Positions 43,198-52,669 of a stretch of DNA of 64,000 bases are shown piece by piece. Origin of the DNA: Caldilineaceae bacterium. Its GTDB lineage: Bacteria > Chloroflexota > Anaerolineae > Caldilineales > Caldilineaceae. A program made the position numbers and the translations under genes. How positions within the stretch are numbered: position 1 is the stretch's first letter; each line of letters starts with the position of its first letter. The notes under the pieces were generated by a model, which was not told the DNA's origin, ran no database searches, and saw only the letters and a program-made list of their open reading frames with translations. The stretch spans positions 1 to 64,000 of the forward strand of contig JADLDO010000006.1 in the NCBI GenBank assembly GCA_020846635.1, given 5' to 3'.

Positions 43198-45537
43198 CTA
43201 GCGGGGCAGAGGGCGCAGTTTTGCGTGGTTGCCGTTGACTTCGAGCGTGGGTCTGTCACTGCTCCCATCAAAAAGCAGATCAAACTCGCCGCGCACCAGT
43301 TCGCCTGACTGCCACATCGCAGTTGGATAGTCTCCACCGGCGAGGAGTGTGCTGAGGCTTTGATCTCCCACGTTGATGGTAAAGCCCAGGTCGGCGGGCC
43401 ACTCGGCGGGGAGTGGGTCGGGGGCTTGCCAATAGAGGGTAAAATGCACGAGATCACCGGCTTGCAGCGGCGTCTCTGGCGCAAAGCTGTGACCCTTCTT
43501 ATAGGCGTCGTAGCCGACAAGCGTCACCGGGCCAAGTTGCGCGTCGAGCCGGTGCGGTATGTCGAGTACATCCAGGGGTAAGGCGCGGTCGGGGCGGACT
43601 ACTTCCACCTCGCCCAATGCATAGGAATCACCCGCAGGCGTAGGCAGGCGCGCGCCGCTCTCGTCGTTATAGAGCGCGACGATTAATTGGTAAAGACCTG
43701 GGGGTGTGCCGAAGGGTATGGGCAAGCCGTGGTTGTCCGTGATCGGGGTGTTGGGCTGCCAGGTGTTGGTGGGGAGCGAACCACCGGCGGGCGCGGCGTC
43801 GTGTTGGGCGATGACCTGGTTGCGTGTATCCAGTAATTGCACCGTGACCTTGTACTTTTGGGTCAATGGCTCCTGCGTCTGCCATTGCAATCCCAATAAC
43901 GCGACTTGTCCAGCGGGGATGCGCTGCGGCAAGTCGGGCTGGCACTGGGCGAGCAGACGAATGGCTTCCCCAAAGGCGATGGGCGGCGCAAGGTCGGTGC
44001 AACTCATTTGGTTGGGCAGGGTATAGACCACAAAGCGCAGATTGCCTTGCCAGCTTTCCAGGCCGCGAAAGGCATGCTGGTCGAGCCACGACTCGACGAT
44101 ACGGTCGGGGTCGGCTTCGTCCGTGGCCCAAAAGAGGGCAAAGACATGGCGGCGATCCTGCACAGCTTCTTCAAGGTGGGCCAGGGTGGCGGCGGGGTCG
44201 GGCGGGCGGCTCTGTGGCAGGCCAATGACGGGCAGGTCTGGCGCATAATAGCTCCATACGTCGCCTTGCCCTGGCGCATTGAGCAGCACCAGGTCACTGG
44301 CAGGGTCGCCCACAGCCTTTACATAGGCGGCAACCCCCGCGTAGTTGTCACGTACAGTTGGAGAAGTGTAATAGCTGGGCAGGACGCTTGCCGCCAGCGT
44401 AATGCCGCCAATGGCAACCAGCGCATTGCCCCAACGAGGTCGTGGCAGGAGCAGCGGTGCAGCAGCACAGAGCAGCACCCATGCGGGCGACGCAGTGAGC
44501 AGGAACTTGAGAAAGGCGTCGCTAAAGAGGCCCAGCCCAAACATCAGTGAAATGGGGGCCAACAACCAGGGCGCTAGGGCGATGCCTTGTGGATAGCGCG
44601 CCAGGGCGATGATGCCGAGCAGGGGTAGGGCGGCTGCCACCAGCAGCCAGGGCCAGAGCGGGCTGGGCAGATCGCGCAGGGGGCCAAAGGTCAGCGTGCG
44701 TAGGCTCAGCAGCAGGCCATCGGCCAGGGAGGTCGCATCACCCCCTTGAGGCCAGTGCAAAACACGGTTGATGGCAGTGGGCAGCCAGGGTGCAAAGGCC
44801 AAGATCACCGCTAGATTGGCAAGTATATAGCGGGTAATGGCGCGGGTCGGCTGTTGCTGGCGGCGCAGGAGTGCGCGCCAGTGCCAGAGATACGCCAGCC
44901 CTGCCGCGCTGAGAAGGATGGGAAAACTGTAATGAGTCCACAGCCCCAGCGCACCGCATACCACAAACCAGGCAGCGGGCGCGGTCACGGGCTGCCCCGC
45001 TGCCTCGCGCTCGATCCAGAGCAGCAGCGCCCAAAATAGCCCGGCCCCGGCCAGCGCCAAAAGCAGGTACATACGTGCCTCTTGGCTGTAATAGAGCTGG
45101 AAGGGATTGATCGCTGCCAGCCAGGCCGCGGTCAGGGCGATGGCGGCGCGGTTTCGGGTGAGCGCGTCGATCCGTCGCCCAATGGCGTAGATCACCATCA
45201 CCAGGAGCAGCCCTGCCAGGGCAGAAAAGGCGCGCAGCGCGGCTGCGCTGCTGCCAAAGAGAGCCGCCCAGAGCTTGAGCAGCCAATAGTAGCCAGGCGG
45301 GTGGATGTCGGCGGCGGCATCGCGGGCGATCTGGGCAAAGGAGCGTTGAACCAGCGCCCAGGTGTTGCCCTCGTCGCTCCAGAGGCTGGAGCCATCGAGC
45401 GCATAGAAACGCAGGGCCGCGGCGATGAGGAGCAGCAGGATCAACCAATAACGGCTGTGCAAAGTGGGGATATGGCGTAGGTGTTGGGCCGGCAGCGCCG
45501 TATTCGGACGCGTGCCGGTGGCGATAGGACGAGCCAT
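43198..45537 (-). CDS. Membrane glycosyltransferase (GT39/ArnT-like)
   Basis: 779 residues from ATG 45537. Many membrane helices in the first 430 residues. The first outer loop carries the catalytic acids in SSLWSDEGNTW, and DIHPPGYYWLLKLW is the second family motif; together they mark polyprenyl-phosphate-sugar-dependent transferases (GT-C fold). The last 300 residues are soluble and outside, with beta-rich segments. Such enzymes attach sugars to proteins or lipids on the outer face. The start lies 2 bp after the stop of the glycoside hydrolase gene, so they are cotranscribed. Confidence 0.87.
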   Translation of the reverse strand: MARPIATGTRPNTALPAQHLRHIPTLHSRYWLILLLLIAAALRFYALDGSSLWSDEGNTWALVQRSFAQIARDAAADIHPPGYYWLLKLWAALFGSSAAALRAFSALAGLLLVMVIYAIGRRIDALTRNRAAIALTAAWLAAINPFQLYYSQEARMYLLLALAGAGLFWALLLWIEREAAGQPVTAPAAWFVVCGALGLWTHYSFPILLSAAGLAYLWHWRALLRRQQQPTRAITRYILANLAVILAFAPWLPTAINRVLHWPQGGDATSLADGLLLSLRTLTFGPLRDLPSPLWPWLLVAAALPLLGIIALARYPQGIALAPWLLAPISLMFGLGLFSDAFLKFLLTASPAWVLLCAAAPLLLPRPRWGNALVAIGGITLAASVLPSYYTSPTVRDNYAGVAAYVKAVGDPASDLVLLNAPGQGDVWSYYAPDLPVIGLPQSRPPDPAATLAHLEEAVQDRRHVFALFWATDEADPDRIVESWLDQHAFRGLESWQGNLRFVVYTLPNQMSCTDLAPPIAFGEAIRLLAQCQPDLPQRIPAGQVALLGLQWQTQEPLTQKYKVTVQLLDTRNQVIAQHDAAPAGGSLPTNTWQPNTPITDNHGLPIPFGTPPGLYQLIVALYNDESGARLPTPAGDSYALGEVEVVRPDRALPLDVLDIPHRLDAQLGPVTLVGYDAYKKGHSFAPETPLQAGDLVHFTLYWQAPDPLPAEWPADLGFTINVGDQSLSTLLAGGDYPTAMWQSGELVRGEFDLLFDGSSDRPTLEVNGNHAKLRPLPR

Positions 45538-45539
45538 TG

Positions 45540-46859
45540 CTACTCGGCAGCGCGCAGGCGCGGATGATCGGCTACAGCGGCGGTGTACTGCTGCATCGAT
45601 GTATAGACGGGCTGGGGAGTAAAGTCGGGCGCAAGCAGGCGGAAGTAGGCTTCGGGCATCCCCTGCTGCTCCCATTGATCAGTAGCGCGTTTGAGATACC
45701 AGGCATTGGCAACACCCACCCACGGCCAATCGTCGAGCACGCGCTGGTAGGCCAGCGGCAGATAGCGCGCCTGCTGTTCGAGGGTGACGCGACCATAGCG
45801 CGGTTCAATGCCTTCGGGCGCAACATTCCAGTTCATCTCCGAAATCCAAATCGGCTTGTGTGCATCACCATTCTTAACCATCAGATCGCGGATAAAGAGG
45901 TGATGGCTGATGTTGAGGACGCGTGGGTGCATACGCGTGTCCGTGGGGCCGCTCCACAGGCCATAGCCCTGTACTGCCATAATATCAAAATAAGGCGCGG
46001 CTCCGGCATCATACATGCGCTGCAAGAAGATGAGATCGCTCAAGCTTTGCTGATCGGGTACAGCGTCGGGCTGGAGATTGATGGTCGCGGCCAATGCCCC
46101 GGCAATGATGACCACGTCGGGGTCAGCAGCGCGTGCTGCCTCTGCGCCAGCGCGAAGTAACTCGACATAAGCCTCAGGATCAATGGGGTAATAACCCCAC
46201 TCAGGATAGATGTTTGGTTCATTCCAAAGCTGGTAGTAGCGGATACGTCCCTGGTAGCGGCTGACCACTGCTGCGACAAAATCAGCATAATCCTGCACGT
46301 TGTCGGGCGGGGCAAAGGTGCCCACATCGTCCCCCTGCGCGCGGCTCCATGCGGGGGGCGTGCTGAGGCGCACAATCAACTCAAGCCCCTGCTGCTCGGC
46401 CATCTCCACAATCTGGTCATATTTATCCCAGGCAGAGCGGTAGGGCTCATGGCGGCGATCTTCGAAGTCGCCTTTGGCGTGGATCTCAATGTCTTGCCAG
46501 GGAAATTCCTGGCGCAACCAATGAAAGCCCGCTTCATCGGCCATTTGGATCAGTTGGGCGCGCTTGGCCGGATCGACCTCCTGTTCCAAGAAGGTGTTGA
46601 CGCCAAAGGGATTGACGTTAACAAAGTCCATCTCTGCGTCCGGCTGTAAATCCAGGGGGGGACGTAGCTGGGCGGAGAGAAGATCGGTCAGCCCTTTGAC
46701 CTGGGCGAAGAATTCTTCCTCGCCGGTGCGCTGCCAGAGCCAATCACGCGTAGGCGATAGACGCAGCAGCAAAAAGGCCAGCCCACCCAAAATGAGTAGG
46801 CTGGCCCAGAGAATCACGGTTTGGCGCGCGGCGTTTGCAAAGCGAGGCTTCAAGTGCAT
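45540..46859 (-). CDS. Membrane-anchored clan GH-A glycoside hydrolase
   Basis: 439 residues from ATG 46859. One N-terminal anchor helix (about 13-33), then a TIM-barrel hydrolase. E214 in YYQLWNEPNIYPEWG is the acid/base (the NEP motif of clan GH-A), and E341 in PIWISEMNWNV is the nucleophile. The pattern fits GH39/GH5-like enzymes. The substrate is unknown. It lies between the SH3b lipoprotein and the glycosyltransferase, with only 2 bp on each side, suggesting joint processing of a surface polysaccharide. Confidence 0.85.
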   Translation of the reverse strand: MHLKPRFANAARQTVILWASLLILGGLAFLLLRLSPTRDWLWQRTGEEEFFAQVKGLTDLLSAQLRPPLDLQPDAEMDFVNVNPFGVNTFLEQEVDPAKRAQLIQMADEAGFHWLRQEFPWQDIEIHAKGDFEDRRHEPYRSAWDKYDQIVEMAEQQGLELIVRLSTPPAWSRAQGDDVGTFAPPDNVQDYADFVAAVVSRYQGRIRYYQLWNEPNIYPEWGYYPIDPEAYVELLRAGAEAARAADPDVVIIAGALAATINLQPDAVPDQQSLSDLIFLQRMYDAGAAPYFDIMAVQGYGLWSGPTDTRMHPRVLNISHHLFIRDLMVKNGDAHKPIWISEMNWNVAPEGIEPRYGRVTLEQQARYLPLAYQRVLDDWPWVGVANAWYLKRATDQWEQQGMPEAYFRLLAPDFTPQPVYTSMQQYTAAVADHPRLRAAE

Positions 46860-46861
46860 CG

Positions 46862-47959
46862 TTACTTCTTGTAGAAAGTGATGCCGGTACACTGTTCGCT
46901 TGCATTGATGGTGCGCGTCCATTTGGGCGATTGCGGCGTTAAGTCGCCAAAGCCACTTTGTTCGGTCTGTCCCCCAAAGGGCATATTGCCGGAGCATGGC
47001 ACTACAAAGATTTCGACGGTTGTGCCGGGATCGGCAGGACCACCAAAGGGGTTGAAGCCCCAAATGCCATCACCGACGCCATCGCAACCGGAACACTTCG
47101 TTGTGCGCGGCCCATAGAAGGCAATGTGTACGCAGACGCCGTTCATGAGGTTGTTGTTGCTGTCGCGTATAAAGCCGCTGAAATAGGTGTTACCTGCATT
47201 GGGAGCACACGACTCGGTCGCTCCCAGTGTAAAAGGAAAACTATCATTGTTTGCAGGGGGCTGCTCGGCTGGGGGCTGCTCTGCCGGAGGTTGCTCGGCG
47301 GGTGGCTGATCTGCGGGCGGCTGCGTTGGCTGTGGAACCGGGGTAGGAGGCACAGGGGCTGGTGTGTTGGTCGGCGGCGGGGCCGGAATATTAGGGGCAA
47401 CGGCGACAGCTTGTACATTCTGAGCGGTCACTAATTCGCCAAAGACCCAACCAGCCTGACCGTTAAAATTGATTTGCCACCAGGTGCCGTCGTTGTTCTT
47501 GCCCGTCACAGGGTACCGTTGGCCTGCGTTGGCCGCGCCCACAATGTTGTAATTTGTGCCGGGGCCACCGCGCACGTTTATCTGCGAGTTAATGACCACC
47601 TCGGCTGCTTGTACAACAGTTGGAGTCGGTGCAGTGGTTGGCGTTTCAGCCGGAGCGGCTTCTTCTGCCGCTGGCTGGGTCGCGGCTGGTTCCTGCGCTG
47701 CGGGTTGCTCTGTCGCAGGTTGTTCAGCAGCAGGCTCTTCTTGTGGGGCCGCCGCTTGGGCGGCTGCGGTGGCTGCCGCTGCCTCAACCGCAGGGTCCAC
47801 AGCAGGGGCAGCGCCTTCGGTTGTGGGTGTAAAGGTTGGGGCAGGCTCGCGGGTGGGAATCGGTGGCTCGGCGGATGTACCACAGGCCGCGAGAAGCATC
47901 GAGGCTGCGACCATTGCTCCGAGCCAACGGCCCATTGAGTTGCGTTTACGGTCGTTCAT
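46862..47959 (-). CDS. SH3b-domain lipoprotein
   Basis: 365 residues from ATG 47959 (GGAGAGAG upstream). Lipobox LLAAC, then an Ala/Glu/Pro linker to about 130. One bacterial SH3 domain follows (VINSQINVRGGPGTNYNIVGAA to GQAGWVFGELV), then a Pro-rich tract with four QPPAE repeats, and a C-terminal domain (about 270-365) with six cysteines, probably disulfide-bonded (ATESCAPNAGNTYFSGFI, CSGCDG, VVPCSG). SH3b domains bind cell-wall or glycan components. First gene of the three-gene surface set. Confidence 0.85.
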   Translation of the reverse strand: MNDRKRNSMGRWLGAMVAASMLLAACGTSAEPPIPTREPAPTFTPTTEGAAPAVDPAVEAAAATAAAQAAAPQEEPAAEQPATEQPAAQEPAATQPAAEEAAPAETPTTAPTPTVVQAAEVVINSQINVRGGPGTNYNIVGAANAGQRYPVTGKNNDGTWWQINFNGQAGWVFGELVTAQNVQAVAVAPNIPAPPPTNTPAPVPPTPVPQPTQPPADQPPAEQPPAEQPPAEQPPANNDSFPFTLGATESCAPNAGNTYFSGFIRDSNNNLMNGVCVHIAFYGPRTTKCSGCDGVGDGIWGFNPFGGPADPGTTVEIFVVPCSGNMPFGGQTEQSGFGDLTPQSPKWTRTINASEQCTGITFYKK

Positions 47960-48278
47960 ACGATTCTCTCTCCAGGTCAAACTATCAGCAGTGGCGGCCT
48001 CTGTTTTGCTCCAAGCTGTTGCGTTGGAGCAAGAGCGCCAGTGCGAGTATAGCACGTTACCCTAGTACGCCAAAAAGCGAGCTTTAGTTCCCTGGCTTGC
48101 TGGCATTAGCTCTGGATCATGTCACGTTTTGTCTGTCTGCATCATTGTACGGCAGGCGCGGGAGCTGGAGAGATGGAGCTAATGCAGGACGAGGTCAAGT
48201 TGTTTACCTTTTGAATGGTCTTCGAGGAAAATTGGCGGACAGAACTCAGCAAAGCAATTTAGCAATTCTAGACAGGTT
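47960..48278. other. 319-bp gap with one promoter element
   Basis: The upstream edge holds a -10 (TATACT on the minus strand, 48046-48051) that fits transcription of the SH3b lipoprotein gene. The rest, up to the antitoxin stop, has no convincing gene, hairpin or repeat. Confidence 0.5.
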
Positions 48279-48653
48279 TCAAGGCAGCAAGCTTTCGATG
48301 TCCGTGCGAAGAGCTTCGGCCAGTTTCTTCCAGTGCTCGATGGCCCCTGTAAGCGTACCGGCTTCAAGGTGGGTAATCGTTGTGTGATCGATGCCGCTGA
48401 CCTCAGCAAGTTGCTGTTGCGTCATGCCGCGATCCATGCGGAAGGCTTGCAGATAACTAATTTCACCAGCCAATGCTGGGCGGAGAAATTCCATCTGGAT
48501 ACCCTCCCATCCGTTCTCTTCCATCTCACGTCTTGCCTCATCGGCCGCACGGATGTCTTCCAAGTCCTCCATCGCTTCCAAGTAGTGCTGATAGTCGGAT
48601 TCTGGTACCAGTACATAGCGCTCGCCATTTTCTTCAATCGTTTTCAGAGTCAT
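48279..48653 (-). CDS. Antitoxin with XRE helix-turn-helix domain
   Basis: 124 residues. The N-terminal half (GERYVLVPESDYQHYLEAMEDLEDIRAADEA) looks like the Phd/RelB-type antitoxin segment. The C-terminal half (MTQQQLAEVSGIDHTTITHLEAGTLTG) is a clear XRE helix-turn-helix. Such antitoxins neutralise the toxin and repress the operon. It starts 4 bp inside the RelE gene, which comes first, the toxin-first order seen in HigBA-like pairs. One protein here carries both an antitoxin-like N-terminus and the DNA-binding domain. Confidence 0.88.
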   Translation of the reverse strand: MTLKTIEENGERYVLVPESDYQHYLEAMEDLEDIRAADEARREMEENGWEGIQMEFLRPALAGEISYLQAFRMDRGMTQQQLAEVSGIDHTTITHLEAGTLTGAIEHWKKLAEALRTDIESLLP

Positions 48654-48916
48654 TGTTTGTATGCGCCCCCTCGAGATGTAATAGTTAATACACGGATGAC
48701 AAGCCGGTCATGATGTAGCTCATAGATCACCCGCCAGTCGCCCACACGAAGCCGGTACTCATTTTCTCGACCAGCCAGAGCTTTAATATCGAGATGTTCG
48801 GTCAGTGGATCTGTAGCAAGCTCGGATAGCTTGTTCGCTATACGCTGTTTCAGATTGGCAGGCAGTTTCTTGAGTGCCTTGAGTGCCGCTTTCTCAATGA
48901 TTAGCGTGTAGCTCAT
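48650..48916 (-). CDS. RelE/ParE-family toxin
   Basis: 88 residues. MSYTLIIEKAALKALKKLPANLKQRIANKLSELATDP, then LAGRENEYRLRVGDWRVIYELHHDRLVIRVLTI, is the standard RelE fold; the Arg residues of YRLRVGDWRVIY are the catalytic region of mRNA-cleaving members. An extended -10 (TGGTACATT, minus strand, 48923-48931) ends 7 bp before the ATG and there is no ribosome site, so the mRNA is probably leaderless. It overlaps the antitoxin by 4 bp. Confidence 0.92.
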   Translation of the reverse strand: MSYTLIIEKAALKALKKLPANLKQRIANKLSELATDPLTEHLDIKALAGRENEYRLRVGDWRVIYELHHDRLVIRVLTITSRGGAYKQ

Positions 48917-48922
48917 GTAGAT

Positions 48923-48931
48923 AATGTACCA
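48923..48931 (-). promoter_or_regulatory. Extended -10 of the toxin-antitoxin operon
   Basis: TGGTACATT on the minus strand, ending 7 bp before the toxin ATG. Confidence 0.5.
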
Positions 48932-48951
48932 TAAGTGTTTGCATAAGCCCC

Positions 48952-50412
48952 TTAGCTCATCGATCTGCGACGGGGGCGCGTGTTACCCTCGGCGCGGGGA
49001 CGGCGATAGGCCGGGATGCTTAGGCCACAGAACTGGCAGCGCGCTGTGTCAAACATGCGTGTACGCAACCAGGGTTCGATCTCTTCGGGTGTGGAGCTGG
49101 TGGTGATGACGGTGGGGAGCAGGGCGCTATAGCGATAGTTGAGCAGTTGGAAGAGCTTCTCTTTGGCCCACGGCGTTGCACTTTCTGTGCCCAGGTCATC
49201 CAAGACCAACATGGGTGTGTTTTTCACCGCGTCAAAGAGGCGATCATAGGAGATGTTGGATTGGGGGCTGAAGGCCGAACGCAGATGGTCTAGCAGGTCT
49301 GGGACCACCACAAACATCGATTCCACGTCGTTCTCATTGCGCGCAGAGGCACTGTTGGCAATGGCCGCGGCGAGATGGGTTTTGCCACAGCCATAGGTTC
49401 CTGCCAGTACAAGCCAGCCTTGCGGCTTTTCGGCAAAGTGTGTGCAGACATTGACGACCTCTTGCAGATTCAGATACTCATCGCCCGCAAGTTCGTTGCG
49501 GCGACGGTCGAAGTTTTCAAAGCTCTTGTCCTGATGCAGATGCAGGGTGCTGAGCGTGGTCTGGCTGGCATTTTTCCCGGTACGAAAGTCAGGGGCCAGA
49601 ATGGCAAAGACCGAAACCAGGTTGGGGTCATGCAAGCGGCTGCGTAGCCGCGGCTCCAGGTCATCAATGCGCTGGTTGGTGGTGATAACCGTGGGCAGGC
49701 GCGCACTGTAGCGATGGTTGAGCAGTTGAAAGAGCTTTTCCTGTGCCCAGGGGGTGGAGCTTTGGGTGCCCAGATCATCCAGGATGAGCAGCGGCGTATT
49801 ACGTAGTTGCTCAAAGAGATCATCATAGCGCGTTTCGCTCTGCGGGTTGTAGGCAGATCGCAGATGATCGAGCAGGTCGGGAATGACCATAAAGATGGCC
49901 GGTTCGCCCATCGCCACGCGCGCGTTGGCAATGGCCGCGGCCAGGTGGGTCTTGCCACAGCCATAGGTCCCGGTAATCACCAGCCAGCCATCCGGCTCCT
50001 GTGCATAGTAGACACAAGTATCAAAGGCGCGGTGGACGTTATAGGCAATGGGTGGGGGCAAATGGGATGGTTCTGGAATAAAGGTTTCGAACGTAAGCCG
50101 CTGCAGCGCGGCGAGGCTGCTCCGCTCTTGCAGCGATCGGACGCGCTTCTGTAAGCGCTCCTGCTCTCGACAAGTGCAGGGGATGGCTTTGCCAAAGTCG
50201 GGATGGCCCATCGGCACATCCAACGTGACAAAGCCCGCGCCACCACAGCGCGGGCAGGTATCATCCAGCAGGGAGGCAGTTGGGCGTTTGCTCAACGCAG
50301 CCCCTCCTTTGTCTTGCGGGCTAGACGGATCAGCCGAGGATGATGTCAGAGTATTTATCCGGGCGGTAGTCTCGCCGGCCACGTTCTTCAGAATTTCGTC
50401 CAGCGTTTTCAT
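48952..50412 (-). CDS. DnaC/IstB-like ATPase with two tandem AAA+ modules
   Basis: 486 residues from ATG 50412 (GGAG upstream). The N-terminus has a zinc-ribbon-like set C53-x2-C56...C79-x-C81. Module 1 (about 110-275): Walker [10 protein letters not shown] (149-157), Walker B LLILDDLG, arginine-finger region RLRSRLHD. Module 2 (about 295-455): Walker [10 protein letters not shown] (339-347), Walker [17 protein letters not shown]. The two modules are clearly duplicated ([10 protein letters not shown], [12 protein letters not shown] and PTVITT occur in both). A single-module DnaC is about 250 residues. With a DnaD-like gene and dnaB upstream, a helicase-loader role is likely. It overlaps the DnaD-like gene by 83 bp in another frame. 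Confidence 0.88.
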   Translation of the reverse strand: MKTLDEILKNVAGETTARINTLTSSSADPSSPQDKGGAALSKRPTASLLDDTCPRCGGAGFVTLDVPMGHPDFGKAIPCTCREQERLQKRVRSLQERSSLAALQRLTFETFIPEPSHLPPPIAYNVHRAFDTCVYYAQEPDGWLVITGTYGCGKTHLAAAIANARVAMGEPAIFMVIPDLLDHLRSAYNPQSETRYDDLFEQLRNTPLLILDDLGTQSSTPWAQEKLFQLLNHRYSARLPTVITTNQRIDDLEPRLRSRLHDPNLVSVFAILAPDFRTGKNASQTTLSTLHLHQDKSFENFDRRRNELAGDEYLNLQEVVNVCTHFAEKPQGWLVLAGTYGCGKTHLAAAIANSASARNENDVESMFVVVPDLLDHLRSAFSPQSNISYDRLFDAVKNTPMLVLDDLGTESATPWAKEKLFQLLNYRYSALLPTVITTSSTPEEIEPWLRTRMFDTARCQFCGLSIPAYRRPRAEGNTRPRRRSMS

Positions 50413-51088
50413 CAAAATCTCCGTCGCGGCCTTTTGTCTCCCAACGCTTTAAGATGTTGTGAATATAGTTCAGATGGCGCTTGTTGTTGCCAATCGCAAT
50501 CTCAAAGGCGTCGATGATCCAGTCCGGCGCGTAGGTCTTTTCTATGTCGCGCAACTTCTCGGCGATCAGCGGTGTGAGCACACCGATATTTTGTTCATAA
50601 AGGACAAAGACATTGGGCCGATCGATGCGGATGCGCGCCTCGTCGGGTAGGACAGACTGGACTTCGCGCAGCCTGCCTTGACGGATGAGGGCGATGGCCT
50701 GGCGTCCCTTGACCGTATTGATAAAGTACCAATCTTCGGTGATCTTGGGCGCATTGGGCTGGTCTGGACCCATGTCGATCTCCATACGCAGCAGCGTATT
50801 GCGAGCCACGGCGCGTGACAGCGCTTCTGCCAGGGCTGCCTGGGGGGTGCGTAGCTCACTGTCGAGCGTCAGGCTGGCGAGCAGGGTATTGTCGCTGCGC
50901 AAGTCTTCGCCGCGCAGATAACGGTGTTCACCGCTTTGGTCGTTGAGCAGCCAAAAGCAGTGTAAGGTCAATTTTAATTCGGCCAAGTCATCGATCTGCG
51001 GCAGTAGGTCGCTGAAGAAAAGGTCAGGAATCTTGACCGGGCGTAACTTTGTGTCGGGAAAGCCGATGAATCCGGCGATGTTAGCCAT
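50330..51088 (-). CDS. DnaD-like primosomal/replication initiation protein
   Basis: 252 residues from ATG 51088 (AAGGA upstream). The C-terminal region [31 protein letters not shown] is the DnaD/DnaB2 domain that remodels DNA and recruits the helicase loader. The N-terminal part ([27 protein letters not shown]) is probably a winged-helix oligomerisation domain. It lies 10 bp after dnaB and overlaps the double-AAA+ gene, giving dnaB-dnaD-loader in one unit. Confidence 0.85.
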   Translation of the reverse strand: MANIAGFIGFPDTKLRPVKIPDLFFSDLLPQIDDLAELKLTLHCFWLLNDQSGEHRYLRGEDLRSDNTLLASLTLDSELRTPQAALAEALSRAVARNTLLRMEIDMGPDQPNAPKITEDWYFINTVKGRQAIALIRQGRLREVQSVLPDEARIRIDRPNVFVLYEQNIGVLTPLIAEKLRDIEKTYAPDWIIDAFEIAIGNNKRHLNYIHNILKRWETKGRDGDFDENAGRNSEERGRRDYRPDKYSDIILG

Positions 51089-51098
51089 AATTCCTTCT

Positions 51099-52493
51099 TT
51101 AATACTCCAGTTCGGTACGCTGGATTTCCAGGTCACGGAACTGGGTCAATTCTTTACGGAAATAAAGACTAACGTTGCCCGTCGAGCCGTGGCGATGTTT
51201 TGCGATGATGATTTCAGCAATGTTCTGCTTCTCTGAATCTTCTTCATAGTAATCTTCACGATAGATGAATAATACCACATCGGCATCCTGTTCGATGCTC
51301 CCCGACTCGCGCAGGTCGGAGAGCAAAGGCTTTTTGTCGGAGCGTGATTCCACGGCACGCGACAACTGGCTGAGGGCAATCACGGGGACGTTGAGTTCAC
51401 GCGCCAGTGATTTGAGAGAACGGCTGATATAGGAGATTTCCTGTTGGCGGTTCTCGCTGCGCCCATTCCCTCCCGACGATCCTGTCATCAACTGCATATA
51501 GTCGATGATGATCATATCCAGCCCATGTTCGGCATAGAGGCGGCGCGCTTTTGTGCGTAGGTCGCTGACAGTGGCCCCAGGGGTGTCGTCAATAAAGATC
51601 GGCGCGGTTCCCAGCATGTTGGCTGCCTCTAACAAGATGGGCCATTCATCCTCATGGATGTCGCCCATACGCAGGCGGTGGCTGTTAATGGCCGTTTCCA
51701 TCGAGAGCAGGCGCTCGACAAGCTGCTCGTTGCTCATCTCTAGGCTAAAGATGGCGACACGCGCGTTGTTGTGACGCGAGGCGTTGAGCGCCATGCTCAG
51801 CGCAAGTGAGGACTTACCCATACCCGGGCGTGCGGCAAGGATGAGCAAATCGCTCTTTTGCAGCCCGCCCAGCAGACGGTCGAGCATCGTAAAGCCTGTG
51901 GGCACGCCCATCAGGGTGTCTTTGTTGCGCGTGAGAAAGTCGATGCGCTCTACCACATCAGAGATGATGGCGCGAATAGGGGTAAGGTCGCGATGGATGC
52001 GGCTTTCGCTGATGCCAAAGATGATCTGTTCGGCGCGATCCACCACCTCATCGACATTCTGGCTTTCATCATAGGCCAGTTCGGCAATTTTGCCTGCGGC
52101 GGAGATAAGGCGGCGCAGGATGGCAGTCCGCTCGACAATGCGGGCATAGTGATCCACGTAGATTGCGGTGGGCGTGCTGCTGATGAGGTCGGTGAGGTAG
52201 GCAGGACCACCGACTTCTTCGAGTTGCTCGCGCCGTTCCAACTCATCGGTTAGGGTGACAAAATCCAGTGGTTCGCGCCGTTCGTTGAGCGAGGCCATTG
52301 CATCATAGATCCAGCCATGCCGCTCACGGTAGAAATCTTTGGCGCGCAGAAAGTTGGCGACCTTGATAATGGCATCGGGGTCGATCATCAGGGCACCCAA
52401 GACGGCGCGCTCGGCCTCAATATTGGCGGGCACGCTTTTGAGCGGCACGGCTGTTTCTGTTTCGGAATAGCCATTTTGCATGGGATAGTCCAT
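51099..52493 (-). CDS. dnaB: Replicative DNA helicase DnaB
   Basis: 464 residues, normal size. The N-terminal helical domain starts [18 protein letters not shown]; the RecA-type motor has Walker [13 protein letters not shown], the FSLEMS motif, IIDYMQLM and the late [17 protein letters not shown] and KHRHGSTG with the arginine finger. It unwinds the fork ahead of the polymerase. GAGGAGG lies just upstream of the ATG. There is no intein. Confidence 0.97.
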   Translation of the reverse strand: MDYPMQNGYSETETAVPLKSVPANIEAERAVLGALMIDPDAIIKVANFLRAKDFYRERHGWIYDAMASLNERREPLDFVTLTDELERREQLEEVGGPAYLTDLISSTPTAIYVDHYARIVERTAILRRLISAAGKIAELAYDESQNVDEVVDRAEQIIFGISESRIHRDLTPIRAIISDVVERIDFLTRNKDTLMGVPTGFTMLDRLLGGLQKSDLLILAARPGMGKSSLALSMALNASRHNNARVAIFSLEMSNEQLVERLLSMETAINSHRLRMGDIHEDEWPILLEAANMLGTAPIFIDDTPGATVSDLRTKARRLYAEHGLDMIIIDYMQLMTGSSGGNGRSENRQQEISYISRSLKSLARELNVPVIALSQLSRAVESRSDKKPLLSDLRESGSIEQDADVVLFIYREDYYEEDSEKQNIAEIIIAKHRHGSTGNVSLYFRKELTQFRDLEIQRTELEY

Positions 52494-52602
52494 GCGTACC
52501 TCCTCTACATGCCCCGTGATGTGTTGCTAAGTGACAAATACCCAGCCCATGACCCCGATGGGGATAAGCTGGGCACAAGCTGTGGATAAGATTTACGGGC
52601 GC

Positions 52603-52636
52603 AAAAACGGCGAAGCCAGCAGTGCGGCTTCGCCGT
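52603..52636 (-). terminator. Intrinsic terminator after the bifunctional nuclease gene
   Basis: On the minus strand an 11-bp perfect stem (52626-52636 with 52607-52617), 8-nt loop, then TTTTTG. It separates this gene from dnaB. Confidence 0.88.
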
Positions 52637-52669
52637 CTTTCAACGCCTGAATATGAAAGCGCGCGCCGG

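Noticed and set aside
48056..48278. Extra small gene between the SH3b lipoprotein and the antitoxin
   Set aside because: Short frames on both strands lack ribosome sites and protein-like composition.
48952..50412. IstB helper ATPase of an IS21-type element
   Set aside because: No IstA transposase or terminal repeats; the gene overlaps a DnaD-like gene and follows dnaB, and has two AAA+ modules.
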